From Alphaproteobacteria bacterium (GTDB lineage: Bacteria > Pseudomonadota > Alphaproteobacteria > Caulobacterales > Hyphomonadaceae): a DNA stretch of 64,000 nt. A program made the translations under genes and the position numbers. Below the pieces are notes generated by a model, which had not been told where the DNA came from, ran no database searches, and saw nothing but the letters and a program-made list of their open reading frames with translations. Positions 52,006 through 61,904 of the stretch are shown here, in pieces. Each line of letters opens with the position of its first letter. Position 1 is the stretch's first letter. The stretch lies in contig JAAANZ010000057.1 in assembly GCA_009909065.1 (NCBI GenBank), positions 1 through 64,000 of the forward strand, written 5' to 3'.

Positions 52006-52494
52006 ATGACCCGGCTTTATGCACTCCTGTTCGGCACGGCGCTCGTGGCGGCGCCCATGGCCGTCGCCGCCGAAATCAATATCAGCTATTCCGATGAGTT
52101 CGCCGAAACGCTCGAAGAGGATTACGGCATGCGCGAGGGCGAACGGCTCATGGAAACCGTGCGCAAGGATCTTGAACAGGCCCTCGAGCGCCAGGGCGTG
52201 GATGTCGCGCAGATCGATGTGACTATCAATGACGCCAAACCGAACCGGCCGACCCTGCAGCAGGTCAGCGACCAGCCGGGCCTCGACATGTTCCGCTCAA
52301 TCTCGATCGGCGGCATGGACCTGACGGCCATGGCCTATGATGGTGAGGGAAATCTCGTCGCCGAAGTCCAGTATGACTGGTATGAGAACAATATCCGCGA
52401 CGTGATCGGCGCCAGCACCTGGTGGGATGCCGGGCGCGCCTCGGACCGTTTTTCCCGGCGACTGGCCAAGCAGCTGCCCGGCGCGGCAAGCTGA
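52006..52494 (+). CDS. Exported hypothetical protein
   Basis: 162 residues from ATG 52006, which starts a signal peptide (MTRLYALLFGTALVAAPMAVAA) with cleavage near AVAA-E. The mature part is about 140 residues, acidic, with DVAQIDVTINDAKPNRPT and SIGGMDLTAMAYDGEGNLVAEVQYDWYEN. I do not recognise it; it may be a small periplasmic alpha/beta domain. Convergent with the monooxygenase gene, 28 bases apart. Confidence 0.75.
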   Translation: MTRLYALLFGTALVAAPMAVAAEINISYSDEFAETLEEDYGMREGERLMETVRKDLEQALERQGVDVAQIDVTINDAKPNRPTLQQVSDQPGLDMFRSISIGGMDLTAMAYDGEGNLVAEVQYDWYENNIRDVIGASTWWDAGRASDRFSRRLAKQLPGAAS

Positions 52495-52522
52495 GGGGCG
52501 TCTCGCGCCGGACAGCGGGCCG

Positions 52523-54046
52523 CTACTCGGCCGCGACGGCGTCGGGCGCTGCCCGCTCCTCATCCTGGCCGGATGCGCCCGCGCCCGGATTCGAGAACAC
52601 CATCACACCGTCATCGAGATCGCGCGAACGGAAGAGCTTCTTTTCGCGCTTGTAGTCCTGCGGATTGATCCACGGCACCCGGTCGCCCTGTCTCGGCATC
52701 AGGGGCATGGCGCGCTGCATGTATCCGGCCGGAAAGCCCTCGATACAGTCGCGGGCGGGCATGTCGCGGTCTTCCTCGCGAAGCTTGGGCGTGGCCTGGC
52801 GCATCCCGGTTTCATCCATGTGATTGATCATCCGGCAGGCATATTCGGCCACGAGGTCGGCGCGCAGCGTCCACGAGGCATTGATATAGCCGAATGTCGA
52901 GATGAGGTTGGGCACGCCGGAATATCCCATTCCGAGATAGGTGAAAGTCTGCGAGAAATCGACCGCTTCGCCATCGACCACGAAATCGGCCTCACCGAGC
53001 ACGACGAGTTTCAGGCCGGTTGCCGTGATGATGACATCGGCCTCGAGATGCTCTCCGGATTCCAGCTTAATCCCGGTCTCTGTGAAACGCGCGATATGGT
53101 CTGTGACCACGGAGGCCGAGCCATTATTGATGGCTTCATATAGATCGCCGTTCGGGATGAGACAAAGGCGCTGGTCCCAGGGATTGTAGGGCGGGGTGAA
53201 ATGCGTCTCGACCATGTCCTCGCCTAGCGCCTCTTTCGCCATGCCAAGCAGGCGTTCCTTCGCCTTTTCCGGCTTCTTCCGGGTCTGCTTGTAGAAAAAG
53301 GACTGAAAGCCGACATTCTTCGCGCGGGTAATGTCATAGGCCCAGCTGTCGGGCAGGACCCGGCGCAGATTATTGGCAATCACATCCTGGTCGGGGCGCG
53401 CGACAACATAGGTCGGCGTGCGCTGCAGCATGGTGACATGGCCCGCCTCATCGGCCATGGCGGGCACCAGTGTCATCGCTGTCGCGCCGGATCCGATCAC
53501 GACCACCTTCTGGTCCTTGTAGTCGAGATCCTCGGGCCATAATTGCGGATGCACGATCCGGCCCCTGAAATCCGCTTCGCCGGGAAACTCCGGCTTGTGG
53601 CCTTCGCGATAGCTGTAATAGCCCGCACACATGAGCAGCATGTTGCAGGTCACGGTGACCTCTTCGCCTGTGTCGGAGCGGGTCGCGGTGACATGCCAGG
53701 CCGCATCGTCGCTCTTCCATTCGGCCCGGGTCATGGTGTGGGAAAAGCGGATATGCCGGTCGATCCCGGCCTCTTCGGCGGTCTCACGCACATATTCGCG
53801 GATCGAGGGACCGTCCGCGATGGCCTTGGCGTCGGTCCAGGGTTTGAAACTGTATCCCAGCGTGTGCATGTCGCTGTCGGAGCGGATACCGGGATAGCGG
53901 AACAGATCCCATGTCCCGCCGATCGCCTCGCGCCGTTCGAGGATCGCATAGGTCTTGCCGGGGCATTTGTCCTGCAGGTGCCAGGCTGCGCCGATCCCGG
54001 ACAGGCCGGCCCCGATGATCAGGACATCCACATCGGTATGGCTCAT
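52523..54046 (-). CDS. Flavin-containing monooxygenase, Baeyer-Villiger type (EthA-like)
   Basis: 507 residues from ATG 54046 with ribosome binding site AAGGGAGG. The N-terminal FAD motif IIGAGLSGIGAA, the fingerprint FRGRIVHPQLWPE (FxGxxxHxxxW) and the second Rossmann motif VIGSGATAM define a type I Baeyer-Villiger monooxygenase. It would use FAD and NADPH with oxygen to oxidise ketones to esters or lactones. It is divergent from pta, and a palindromic operator candidate lies between them. No regulator or esterase gene is adjacent to suggest a substrate. Confidence 0.92.
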   Translation of the reverse strand: MSHTDVDVLIIGAGLSGIGAAWHLQDKCPGKTYAILERREAIGGTWDLFRYPGIRSDSDMHTLGYSFKPWTDAKAIADGPSIREYVRETAEEAGIDRHIRFSHTMTRAEWKSDDAAWHVTATRSDTGEEVTVTCNMLLMCAGYYSYREGHKPEFPGEADFRGRIVHPQLWPEDLDYKDQKVVVIGSGATAMTLVPAMADEAGHVTMLQRTPTYVVARPDQDVIANNLRRVLPDSWAYDITRAKNVGFQSFFYKQTRKKPEKAKERLLGMAKEALGEDMVETHFTPPYNPWDQRLCLIPNGDLYEAINNGSASVVTDHIARFTETGIKLESGEHLEADVIITATGLKLVVLGEADFVVDGEAVDFSQTFTYLGMGYSGVPNLISTFGYINASWTLRADLVAEYACRMINHMDETGMRQATPKLREEDRDMPARDCIEGFPAGYMQRAMPLMPRQGDRVPWINPQDYKREKKLFRSRDLDDGVMVFSNPGAGASGQDEERAAPDAVAAE

Positions 54047-54073
54047 GCGCTTATCCTCCCTTAGCGTGCTCAT

Positions 54074-54089
54074 ACGTTTACGTAAGCGT
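54074..54089. promoter_or_regulatory. Palindromic operator candidate between monooxygenase and pta
   Basis: ACGTTTACGTAAGCGT is a 16-base palindrome with one symmetric mismatch, centred on TACGTA. It lies 28 bases before the monooxygenase ATG and 52 bases before the first pta ATG. It shares the TTTACG half-site with the palindrome at 12934-12963. Confidence 0.45.
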
Positions 54090-54140
54090 TAGCATGAAGC
54101 CGCCAAGGATGCACCCCGTCGCCAAGCCGCGGATTTTGCC

Positions 54141-55151
54141 ATGGATCAATACACCGCAACCCTCCCTCGGCCAGACTGGCCGGGAGTTCAGGATGCGGAG
54201 ACACGCGGCATGTCGAATACACCAGGCGGGGCAGACGATGAGAGCGCCTTCGCGCAGCTGATGGACAGGGTCAGCGGCCCGCCGCTTCGCACCGCCGTGA
54301 TCCATCCGTGCGACCCGCTCTCCCTCGGCGCGGCCATCGAGGCGCGGGAACGCGGCCTGCTCGACCCGGTCCTTGTCGGCCCCGAGGAGAAGATCCGCAG
54401 AACAGGCGAGGAACTTGGCGCAAGCCTTGACGGCTTCGACATTTCCCCGGCCCCGCACAGCCACGCCGCCGCAGAGCTGGGAGTGGAACTCGTCCGCAAG
54501 GGCGCCGCCCGAGCGCTGATGAAGGGCAAGCTGCACACCAATGAGGTCATGGCCGCCGCCGTCGACCGCCGGAAGGGCCTGCGCACCGAGCGGCGCATGA
54601 GCCATGTCTTCGTGCTGGAAACGCCGGCCTATCCCAAATGGCTGCTGGTCAGCGACGGCGCGATCAATATCCAGCCCGACCTCACCTGCAAGAAATCCAT
54701 CGTCCAGAATGCCATCGACCTCGCCCGCGCCATCGGCACCGACGCGCCGGCCGTGGCCATCCTGTCGGCGACCGAGGAAGTCGATCCGAATATCGCGTCC
54801 ACCATAGACGCCGCCGCGCTGTGCAAGATGGCCGACCGTGAACAGATCACCGGCGGCCGGGTGGATGGTCCGCTGGCATTCGACCTGGCCGTGAGCGCCG
54901 ACTCGGTGCGCGTCAAGGGGCTGAAATCGGATGTGGCCGGCCATGCCGACGTGCTCATCGTGCCCAATCTGGAAGCGGGCAACATGGTCGCCAAACAGCT
55001 CGATTATCTCGCCGGCGCCAGCGCGGCCGGGATCGTGCTCGGCGCCCGGGCTCCGATCATCCTGACCAGCCGCGCCGACAGCGTGGTCGAACGCCTCGCC
55101 TCCTGCGCGCTGGCCCGGCACCTGGTCACCTGGCAGGAGCGCGAGGCATGA
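54141..55151 (+). CDS. pta: Phosphate acetyl/butyryltransferase family protein
   Basis: 336 residues from ATG 54141, or 313 from ATG 54210, which has GGAG 9 bases upstream and starts nearer the domain. The short form without the N-terminal DRTGG domain of E. coli Pta. Family motifs are ALMKGKLHTNEVM and VPNLEAGNMVAKQLDYLAGASAAGIVLGARAPI. It interconverts acyl-CoA and acyl phosphate; acetyl versus butyryl preference is not clear, but coupling to ackA by a 4-base overlap favours acetyl. Located upstream of the Pfa cluster, so it could supply acetyl-CoA. Confidence 0.9.
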   Translation: MDQYTATLPRPDWPGVQDAETRGMSNTPGGADDESAFAQLMDRVSGPPLRTAVIHPCDPLSLGAAIEARERGLLDPVLVGPEEKIRRTGEELGASLDGFDISPAPHSHAAAELGVELVRKGAARALMKGKLHTNEVMAAAVDRRKGLRTERRMSHVFVLETPAYPKWLLVSDGAINIQPDLTCKKSIVQNAIDLARAIGTDAPAVAILSATEEVDPNIASTIDAAALCKMADREQITGGRVDGPLAFDLAVSADSVRVKGLKSDVAGHADVLIVPNLEAGNMVAKQLDYLAGASAAGIVLGARAPIILTSRADSVVERLASCALARHLVTWQEREA

Positions 55152-56341
55152 GCGTGCCGGCCATCCTGACCATCAATACCGGCTCGTCCAGCGTCAAGGT
55201 CTCGGTCCATTCCCTCGAGAATGGCGATGCCGCAGAGCGTATTGCCGAAGGGGCCATCACCGGCCTTCCCGCAGCGGCAAAGCCTGATATGCTCATCACC
55301 GGAAAGGACCGGTCGCGCGAGGCCGCCGCGGCCATAGCGACGGATGGCAAGAGCCCGCCACAGATGGTCGCGGCTCTGGCGAAATGGCTGGCAGGCGAAC
55401 TGGAACCTCATGAAATCGTCGCCGTCGGCCACCGCGTGGTTCATGGCGGGCGAATGCATGACGGCCCGTGCCGCGCCCGCGCCGACACGCTCAGGGCGCT
55501 CGAGAAGCTTGCCCCGCTCGCGCCGGCCCACCAGCCGCACAATCTCGCCGGGGTCGAGGCGATCGCCGCACTCTGGCCGGACACGCTCCAGTCGCTCTCC
55601 TTCGACACCGCGTTCCACCGCACCCAGCCGGCCATTGCCGAGGAATATGCCCTGCCCCGCGCCCTGACGGCCGAGGGAATCGTGCGCTACGGCTTTCACG
55701 GCCTGTCCTATCAGCATCTTTCGGACCGTCTTGGCGAGGTGTTTGACGGGCGCGCGCATGACAAGGTCATCGCCGCGCATCTGGGCTCCGGCGCCAGCCT
55801 CGCGGCGCTGAAGGGCGGGCGCTCCATCGCGACCAGTATGGGCCTGACCGCGCTTGACGGCCTGCCCATGTCGACGCGGTGCGGCGATCTCGATCCCGGC
55901 GTGGTGCTCCACCTGATCCAGGGTCGTGGAATGTCGCCGGCCGGGGTCAGCGACCTGCTCTACAGCCAGTCGGGCCTGAAGGGCGTCTCCGGGATCAGCG
56001 GCGATGTGCGCGAGCTGCTCCAAAGCGAAGCCCCCGAAGCCGCTGAGGCCCTTGCGCTTTACGCCTATCGGATCGCGCGGGAAATCGGCTCCCTGGCCGC
56101 CGCTCTGGAAGGCGTGGATGCCCTGATCTTCACCGCCGGCGTCGGGGAAAACGCGCCCGAAATCAGGTCTGGCGTCTGTTCGCGTCTGCGCTGGCTGGGT
56201 GCGCATCTGGATGAGGCCGCCAATCGCGAGAATGCCCCCCTGATTTCCTCGCCCTGCAGCCGGATTGCCGTGGCCGTCGTGCCCGCCGACGAGGAAATCA
56301 TCATCGCCCGCGAAACCGCCAGAATATACGCTCAGGCCTGA
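55148..56341 (+). CDS. ackA: Acetate kinase
   Basis: 397 residues, full length. Motifs of the acetokinase family: ILTINTGSSSVKVS at the N-terminus, GHRVVHGGRMHDGP, SFDTAFHRTQP, RYGFHGLSYQ and AHLGSGASLAALKGG. It makes acetyl phosphate and ADP from acetate and ATP, or the reverse. The ATG overlaps the pta stop. The next gene, pfaD, starts 109 bases downstream on the same strand with no obvious terminator between. Confidence 0.95.
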   Translation: MSVPAILTINTGSSSVKVSVHSLENGDAAERIAEGAITGLPAAAKPDMLITGKDRSREAAAAIATDGKSPPQMVAALAKWLAGELEPHEIVAVGHRVVHGGRMHDGPCRARADTLRALEKLAPLAPAHQPHNLAGVEAIAALWPDTLQSLSFDTAFHRTQPAIAEEYALPRALTAEGIVRYGFHGLSYQHLSDRLGEVFDGRAHDKVIAAHLGSGASLAALKGGRSIATSMGLTALDGLPMSTRCGDLDPGVVLHLIQGRGMSPAGVSDLLYSQSGLKGVSGISGDVRELLQSEAPEAAEALALYAYRIAREIGSLAAALEGVDALIFTAGVGENAPEIRSGVCSRLRWLGAHLDEAANRENAPLISSPCSRIAVAVVPADEEIIIARETARIYAQA

Positions 56342-56450
56342 AACCGCGTCTGTTGATCGACTGTCAGGAGCCGTTGCCGCCCGGCCATCGTCTGATAGGA
56401 CCCTATGCGACGGCGCGTTCCAGAACATGACATGAACACCGGGGCTGAAA

Positions 56451-58001
56451 ATGTCTGCAGATACCGATCCGATTGCGAGGGCGGCCCGCAACCCGCGTGA
56501 GCCGGCCATACTGGTCTGGAGCCGCGAGGCGATGCATGCCTGGCCCGTCGACCGGCTGGACGAGATACCCGCCGGAACGCCCGCCTATTCCGTGCCGCCC
56601 GTGTTTCCCGAGTGGCTCGGCGACGCCGGTTTTCGCGCAGCCCACGGGTTGAGATTTGCCTATGTCGTCGGCGCCATGGCGCGCGGGATCGCCACGGCGC
56701 AAATGGTGATCGAGGCCGCGCAGGCAGGCGGCATCGGCTTTTTCGGCAGCGCCGGCCTGACGATCGAAGAGATTGATGCCGCCATAGGCACTATCGCGGC
56801 CCGGCTTGAGCCGCAGGGGCTGGCCTGGGGGGCCAACATCATCCACACCCCACAGGAGCCCGGCCACGAGGCCGGGGTCGTAGACCTGTTTATCCAGCGC
56901 GGCGTGCGGCGGGCTTCGGCCTCGGCCTATCTGCGCCTGTCGCCGGAGATCGTGCGCTACACCGCCGCCGGTCTGAGCCGCGGCCAGGACGGTGCGATCC
57001 ATCGTGCGAACCATGTGTTCGCCAAGGTCTCACGGGCCGAGGTGGCCGCCCAGTTCATGTCGCCGGCGCCGGATAGGATGCTGCGCGAACTCGTCGCTGG
57101 CGGCCGCCTGGACGCCGCACAGGCCGAACTCGCCGCTCGGGTTCCCGTGGCCGCCGAGATCACCGCGGAGTCCGACTCCGGCGGGCATACCGACAATCGC
57201 CCGGCCGCTCCGCTTTTCAGCTCGCTGGCCGAAACACGCCGCGAGGTCTGCGCGCGGCATGGCTGGCCGGAGGACCTCATCCGGATTGGCCTGGCCGGCG
57301 GGATCGCCACGCCGCAAGCGGTCGTCGCCGCTTTCCAGATGGGCGCAGCCTATGTTCTGACCGGCTCGGTCAACCAGGCCTGTGCCGAATCCGGACTGTC
57401 CGGAGCCGGCCGCGAAATGCTTGCGACGGCCGGCCCGGCCGACGTGATGATGGCGCCGGCGGCCGACATGTTCGAACAGGGCATACGCGTGCAGGTGCTC
57501 AAGCGCGGGACACTGTTCGCTCCGCGCGGGGAGAAACTCTATGCAATGTATCGCGGCGGCGCGCGCCTCGATACGCTCTCGCCAAAAGATGCCGAATGGC
57601 TTGAGGGGGTCCTCGGCGAAACCCTGCCCCAGGCCTGGCAGGCCACCCGTGAATTCCTTGCGTCGCGCGCTCCGGCCACACTCGCGCAAGCCGAATCCGA
57701 TCCGGCCCGACAGTTCGCCCTGATTTGTCGGCGCTATCTGTTCCAGGGCGCGCAATGGGCGCGAGACGGCGACATTCGACGAAAGTCCGATTTCCAGATC
57801 TGGTGCGGTCCGGCAATGGGGGCGTTCAACTCATGGGTGAAAGACAGCCCGCTCGAGCCGGTTGAAAACAGGACAATTCGCCAGGTCACACTCAACCTCA
57901 TGGAGAGTTCTGCAGTTCTGACGCGCGCCAGCCAAATGCGTTCGATGGGACTTGTCGTTCCGGCCGGGTTGTTTAACGTAAAGCCGATAGAATATTCATA
58001 G
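56451..58001 (+). CDS. pfaD: PfaD-like trans-acting enoyl reductase
   Basis: 516 residues. A 2-nitropropane-dioxygenase-like FMN TIM barrel, with RFAYVVGAMARGIATAQMV, the ASAYLRLSPEIVRY segment and the phosphate site GGIATPQAVVAAFQMGAAYV. The C-terminal third (FQIWCGPAMGAFNSWVKDSPLEP) is the region specific to PfaD of polyunsaturated-fatty-acid and related synthases. It reduces enoyl intermediates in trans. Order pfaD-pfaA-pfaC follows the myxobacterial type of locus (Pfa1-2-3). The next gene starts 15 bases later. Confidence 0.93.
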   Translation: MSADTDPIARAARNPREPAILVWSREAMHAWPVDRLDEIPAGTPAYSVPPVFPEWLGDAGFRAAHGLRFAYVVGAMARGIATAQMVIEAAQAGGIGFFGSAGLTIEEIDAAIGTIAARLEPQGLAWGANIIHTPQEPGHEAGVVDLFIQRGVRRASASAYLRLSPEIVRYTAAGLSRGQDGAIHRANHVFAKVSRAEVAAQFMSPAPDRMLRELVAGGRLDAAQAELAARVPVAAEITAESDSGGHTDNRPAAPLFSSLAETRREVCARHGWPEDLIRIGLAGGIATPQAVVAAFQMGAAYVLTGSVNQACAESGLSGAGREMLATAGPADVMMAPAADMFEQGIRVQVLKRGTLFAPRGEKLYAMYRGGARLDTLSPKDAEWLEGVLGETLPQAWQATREFLASRAPATLAQAESDPARQFALICRRYLFQGAQWARDGDIRRKSDFQIWCGPAMGAFNSWVKDSPLEPVENRTIRQVTLNLMESSAVLTRASQMRSMGLVVPAGLFNVKPIEYS

Positions 58002-58016
58002 AGAGGGTTGTCGGGG

Positions 58017-61000
58017 GTGACAGCAGATATTCGCACTGGTGGGCGCGAACCCGTCGCCATCGTTGCGACGGGCGCCATCTTCCCGGGGCGCGGGACCACG
58101 GATGGTTTCTGGCGCGACATCTTCGAAGGTGTCGATACGCTGTCGCAGGTTCCCGAAACCCATTGGCTGAGCGAGGATTTCTACGATCCGGACCCGGCCT
58201 CGCCCGACAAGACCTATAGTCGCCGGGGCGGCTTCCTGTCGCCGCAGGCCTTCGATCCGGTCGCATTCGGTATTCCGCCGCAAGCACTGGAAACCACCGA
58301 TACCAGCCAGCTGCTCGCCCTGCTTGCGGCGAAACGGCTACTGGCCACCGCGGAGCGCGAGAGCGGCGGCCGGCTCGACAAGGCGCGCACGAGCGTCGTG
58401 CTCGGCGTAGCCTCGGCCACGGAACTGATCGGCCAGATGTCGGGGCGCCTGTCCCGGCCGGCCTGGATCCGGGGGCTGAGAGAGGCCGGGCTGGCCGAAG
58501 ACGAAGTGCAGGACATAGCCTCGAAGATCGAGGCCAATTTCCCCGAATGGCAGGAAAGCACCTTCCCGGGCCTGCTCGGCAATGTCGTCGCCGGGCGTAT
58601 CGCCAACCGCCTCGACCTGGGCGGCAGCAATTATGTGACGGACGCGGCCTGCGCCTCGAGCCTTTCCGCCCTCCAGCTGGCCCTGCACGAATTGCGGGCC
58701 GGAGATTCCGATACGGTGATCACCGGCGGTGTCGATACGCTGAACGACATACTCATGTTCATGTGTTTCTCGAAAACGCCGGCCTTCTCGCCGAGCGGAG
58801 ATGTGCGGCCCTATTCGGCGCAGGCCGACGGTACCCTGATCGGCGAGGGGATCGGCCTGCTGGCGCTACGGCGTCTGTCGGATGCCGAACGTGACGGCAA
58901 CCGCATTCATGCGCTCATTCGCGGACTGGGCGGCGCGTCCGACGGCAAGGGCACCGCGATTTATGCTCCGCTGGCCGGAGGGCAGGCGAAAGCGCTGCGC
59001 CGGGCCTATGAACAGGCCGGTTACGGTCCCGACACGGTGACCCTCGTCGAGGGCCATGGCACCGGGACGCTGGCCGGTGACAGGACCGAACTTCGCGGCT
59101 TGCATGACGTGTTCGCGCCGCAGGGAGCTGTCTCGCAGCCCTGGTGCGCCATCGGATCGGTCAAGTCCCAGATCGGCCATACCAAGGCCGCGGCCGGGTC
59201 GGCCAGCCTTCTCAAGGTCGCCGGCGCCTTGTCTCGCCGGACACTGCCTGCGAGCATCAAGGTAGACCGTCCCAATGACGTCCTGTGCGACGGCAGCCCG
59301 TTTTACATCAACACATCGGCCCGCCCCTGGGTCCACCGCCCGGATGCGCCGAGGCGCGCATCCGTCAGCTCCTTCGGCTTCGGCGGCAGCAATTTCCACG
59401 TTACGCTGGAGGAATATCGCGGACCGAACGCGGCGCGCCCGAGCCGGGTTGCGAGCCATGAACTCGTCATTTTCAGTGCCGAAAGCGAGGCTGGCCTCGC
59501 CGAACAACTGCGTGACGCCATGCGACAGGCGACCAGTGAGGATGATCTCGTCCGCCTCGCCAGTGCGAGCCATGAACGCGCCGATCCGAAGGCGCCCGCC
59601 CGCGCGGCGATCACCGCGGCCAATCCGCAGGAGTTTCAGACCCGCGCGGAAAAGCTCGCGGCCCATTTACAGGCTTCGTCAGACCGACGCGGCCCGCTCG
59701 GCGCGGGCATTGCCTGGTCGAGCGCACCGCCGGCGGCCGGTAAGCTTGCTTTTCTTTTTTCCGGGCAGGCGAGCCAGTATGTGGGCATGGGCGCCGGGTT
59801 GGCCATGGCCTTCCCGGACGCGCTCAGGGTCTGGGACGAGGCCTTGTTGAATCCCGGTCTCGACGGTCTCGATCTTCACAATCTCGCCTTTCCGCCAACG
59901 CCCTTCAGCGAGGAGGAGGCCCTTGCCCAGGCGCATCGCCTTTCCCAGGTGCGCCACGCCCAGCCGGCCATCGCAGCCGTAACCCTGGCGCAGCTGGCGG
60001 TGCTCGAGCGTCTTGGCCTGCAGGCGGATATGTGCGCGGGCCACAGCTTCGGCGAGATCATGGCGCTGCACCATGCCGGCGCCTTCGATGCGTCAAGCGC
60101 ATTGTCGATGGCAGCCGTCCGGGCCCGAGTCATGGCCGACGCTGCCGAGGGCACACAGGGCGCCATGATGGCGGTCCAGACAGGCGCCGAACACGCCCGG
60201 AGCCTTCTGCCGGAGGATTGTGGCGTCGTCGTCGCCAATGACAATGCGCCGGGCCAGAGCGTGCTTTCAGGCCCGTGCGAGGCAATTGACGCGGTGGGCC
60301 CGCTGTTCGAAGCCAAGGACGTCAAGGCCCGCAAGCTGGACGTGGGCACCGGCTTTCACTCCGAGCTTGTCGCCGACGCCTGCGCGCCCTTTGCCGACGC
60401 GCTTGCCGAATACGAGATATCGGCGCCGCGCCGGCCTGTCATCGCGAACGGGACGGCAAGCGCCTATGGCGATGATCCCGGGCAGATCCGTGACCGGCTC
60501 GCCCGACAGATCGCCAAACCCGTCCGTTTCCGCGAATGCGTCGAGGCTCTCTATGACCGCGGCGCCCGGATTTTCGTGGAAGTCGGGCCCGGGAATGTCA
60601 TTTCGGGACTGGCGCGCAACACGCTGGCGGATCGCGACGTGCAGATCGTTGCGCTTGATACGAAACGCGGCGATGGGATTGCCGACTTCCTTTCCGGGCT
60701 GGGCCAGCTCTTTTCGCTGGGTCGCGCGCTCGATTTTGCGGCGCTGTTCGATGACCTGCCGCCTCCGCCCGAGCCCGAGCCGCCCGGCAAGTTCACCGTG
60801 ATGCTGAGCGGTGCCAATTACAACAAGCCCTACCCGCCCGAGGGCGGGAGCGCGGCCCTTCCGCCGCCGAATACGACAGCTGCAAGGACGCCAGAGATGA
60901 CCGAAGCCAAAACGACCCATGGCCATGCCGCCCCCTCCCCTGTCGCGGCGACACCGGCCCCGGCGCCGGCGAGCGAGGCCGAACGCGTTTATCACGACCT

Positions 61001-61904
61001 GGCGGCGCGCCATGCCGATTTCCTGCAGGCCATGACATCTGCGCATACCGCTTTCATGAACGCCGCATCAGGGCTGCTCGGCGCCGCCCCGACGAGCGCG
61101 CCCGCGGCTCACCCGAGGCTGCAGCCGCAGGCCGCCCCGGCCCCGACCCCGGCCCCGACCCCGGCCCCGGCGCCCGGCCCGGTCCCGGCAAGCCCTGCGC
61201 CTATGCCGGCACCGATGGCCTCGGAAACACCATCCAACGGGCCCGCAACCAATGGCGCCGCGGGCCATGCCATCCCCTCGCCGCCAGCGGCGCCCCCGGC
61301 CGCGTCGACGGCGTCGATGCCATCCCCGTCGGCCTCCGACCCGGTCGCGCTTGTCACGAAGCTTGTCGCCGAGAAGACCGGATACCCCGACGAAATGCTG
61401 GATGCGGACATGGACCTGGAAGGCGAGCTCGGCATCGACTCGATCAAGCAGGTCGAAATCCTGTCGGCGCTGCGCGAGGCGCGTCCGGATCTGCCCGAGG
61501 TCGCCCCCGAACGTCTCGCCGAGCTGCGCACGATCCGTCTCGTGGCAGATTTCATCGCAGGCGCCCCGCCAGCCCCCCATGACGCGCCGGACCCGGCACA
61601 AATGGCGCCCGCCGCCCAACCGGCCGCGCCCGCGCCGCCCCCGGCTCAGCCGGCCCTTGCCGAAGCCGATGGCGGGGCAATCACCACCGATACGGTGCGC
61701 GCGCTCATCGCCGAGAAGACAGGTTACCCACCCGAAATGCTGGAAGAGGACATGGACCTCGAGGGCGAGCTCGGGATCGATTCCATCAAGCAAGTCGAGA
61801 TCCTGTCGGCGCTGCGCGAATCCTATCCGGACCTGCCCGAGATCGAACCGGAGCGGCTGGCGGAACTGCGCACGATCGGGCAGATCGCCGGTTTTTTTCA
61901 CTAG
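58017..61904 (+). CDS. pfaA: PfaA-like synthase, 0-frame part: KS-AT-ACP-ACP
   Basis: 1295 residues from GTG 58017 (AGAGAGGG eight bases upstream); a TTG at 58008 is a weaker option. Numbered from TTG 58008: ketosynthase (about 10-460) with catalytic C215 in DAACASS, VEGHGTGT and GSVKSQIGH; acyltransferase (about 575-880) with S680 in AGHSFGE; an Ala/Pro linker; then two acyl carrier domains with pantetheine serines S1145 and S1259, both in the motif LGIDSIK. Only two carrier domains are present where typical PfaA has five or more. The frame ends at TAG 61902 right after a T7 run; the ketoreductase continues in the -1 frame. A full KS-AT-ACP2-KR protein of about 1783 residues would need frameshifting. 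Confidence 0.93.
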   Translation: MTADIRTGGREPVAIVATGAIFPGRGTTDGFWRDIFEGVDTLSQVPETHWLSEDFYDPDPASPDKTYSRRGGFLSPQAFDPVAFGIPPQALETTDTSQLLALLAAKRLLATAERESGGRLDKARTSVVLGVASATELIGQMSGRLSRPAWIRGLREAGLAEDEVQDIASKIEANFPEWQESTFPGLLGNVVAGRIANRLDLGGSNYVTDAACASSLSALQLALHELRAGDSDTVITGGVDTLNDILMFMCFSKTPAFSPSGDVRPYSAQADGTLIGEGIGLLALRRLSDAERDGNRIHALIRGLGGASDGKGTAIYAPLAGGQAKALRRAYEQAGYGPDTVTLVEGHGTGTLAGDRTELRGLHDVFAPQGAVSQPWCAIGSVKSQIGHTKAAAGSASLLKVAGALSRRTLPASIKVDRPNDVLCDGSPFYINTSARPWVHRPDAPRRASVSSFGFGGSNFHVTLEEYRGPNAARPSRVASHELVIFSAESEAGLAEQLRDAMRQATSEDDLVRLASASHERADPKAPARAAITAANPQEFQTRAEKLAAHLQASSDRRGPLGAGIAWSSAPPAAGKLAFLFSGQASQYVGMGAGLAMAFPDALRVWDEALLNPGLDGLDLHNLAFPPTPFSEEEALAQAHRLSQVRHAQPAIAAVTLAQLAVLERLGLQADMCAGHSFGEIMALHHAGAFDASSALSMAAVRARVMADAAEGTQGAMMAVQTGAEHARSLLPEDCGVVVANDNAPGQSVLSGPCEAIDAVGPLFEAKDVKARKLDVGTGFHSELVADACAPFADALAEYEISAPRRPVIANGTASAYGDDPGQIRDRLARQIAKPVRFRECVEALYDRGARIFVEVGPGNVISGLARNTLADRDVQIVALDTKRGDGIADFLSGLGQLFSLGRALDFAALFDDLPPPPEPEPPGKFTVMLSGANYNKPYPPEGGSAALPPPNTTAARTPEMTEAKTTHGHAAPSPVAATPAPAPASEAERVYHDLAARHADFLQAMTSAHTAFMNAASGLLGAAPTSAPAAHPRLQPQAAPAPTPAPTPAPAPGPVPASPAPMPAPMASETPSNGPATNGAAGHAIPSPPAAPPAASTASMPSPSASDPVALVTKLVAEKTGYPDEMLDADMDLEGELGIDSIKQVEILSALREARPDLPEVAPERLAELRTIRLVADFIAGAPPAPHDAPDPAQMAPAAQPAAPAPPPAQPALAEADGGAITTDTVRALIAEKTGYPPEMLEEDMDLEGELGIDSIKQVEILSALRESYPDLPEIEPERLAELRTIGQIAGFFH
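61135..61190 (+). repeat. Low-complexity tandem repeat in the Ala/Pro linker
   Basis: Two exact 12-base units, ccccgaccccgg (61141-61152 and 61153-61164), are flanked by degenerate copies, coding for Pro-Ala-Pro-Thr repeats between the AT and the first ACP. Such DNA is prone to copy-number change. Confidence 0.7.

Noticed and set aside
61135-61190. The CCCCGA-rich tandem repeat as a CRISPR-like or mobile repeat.
   Set aside because: The units are 12 bases, contiguous and in phase with an Ala/Pro/Thr protein linker; this is low-complexity coding DNA.
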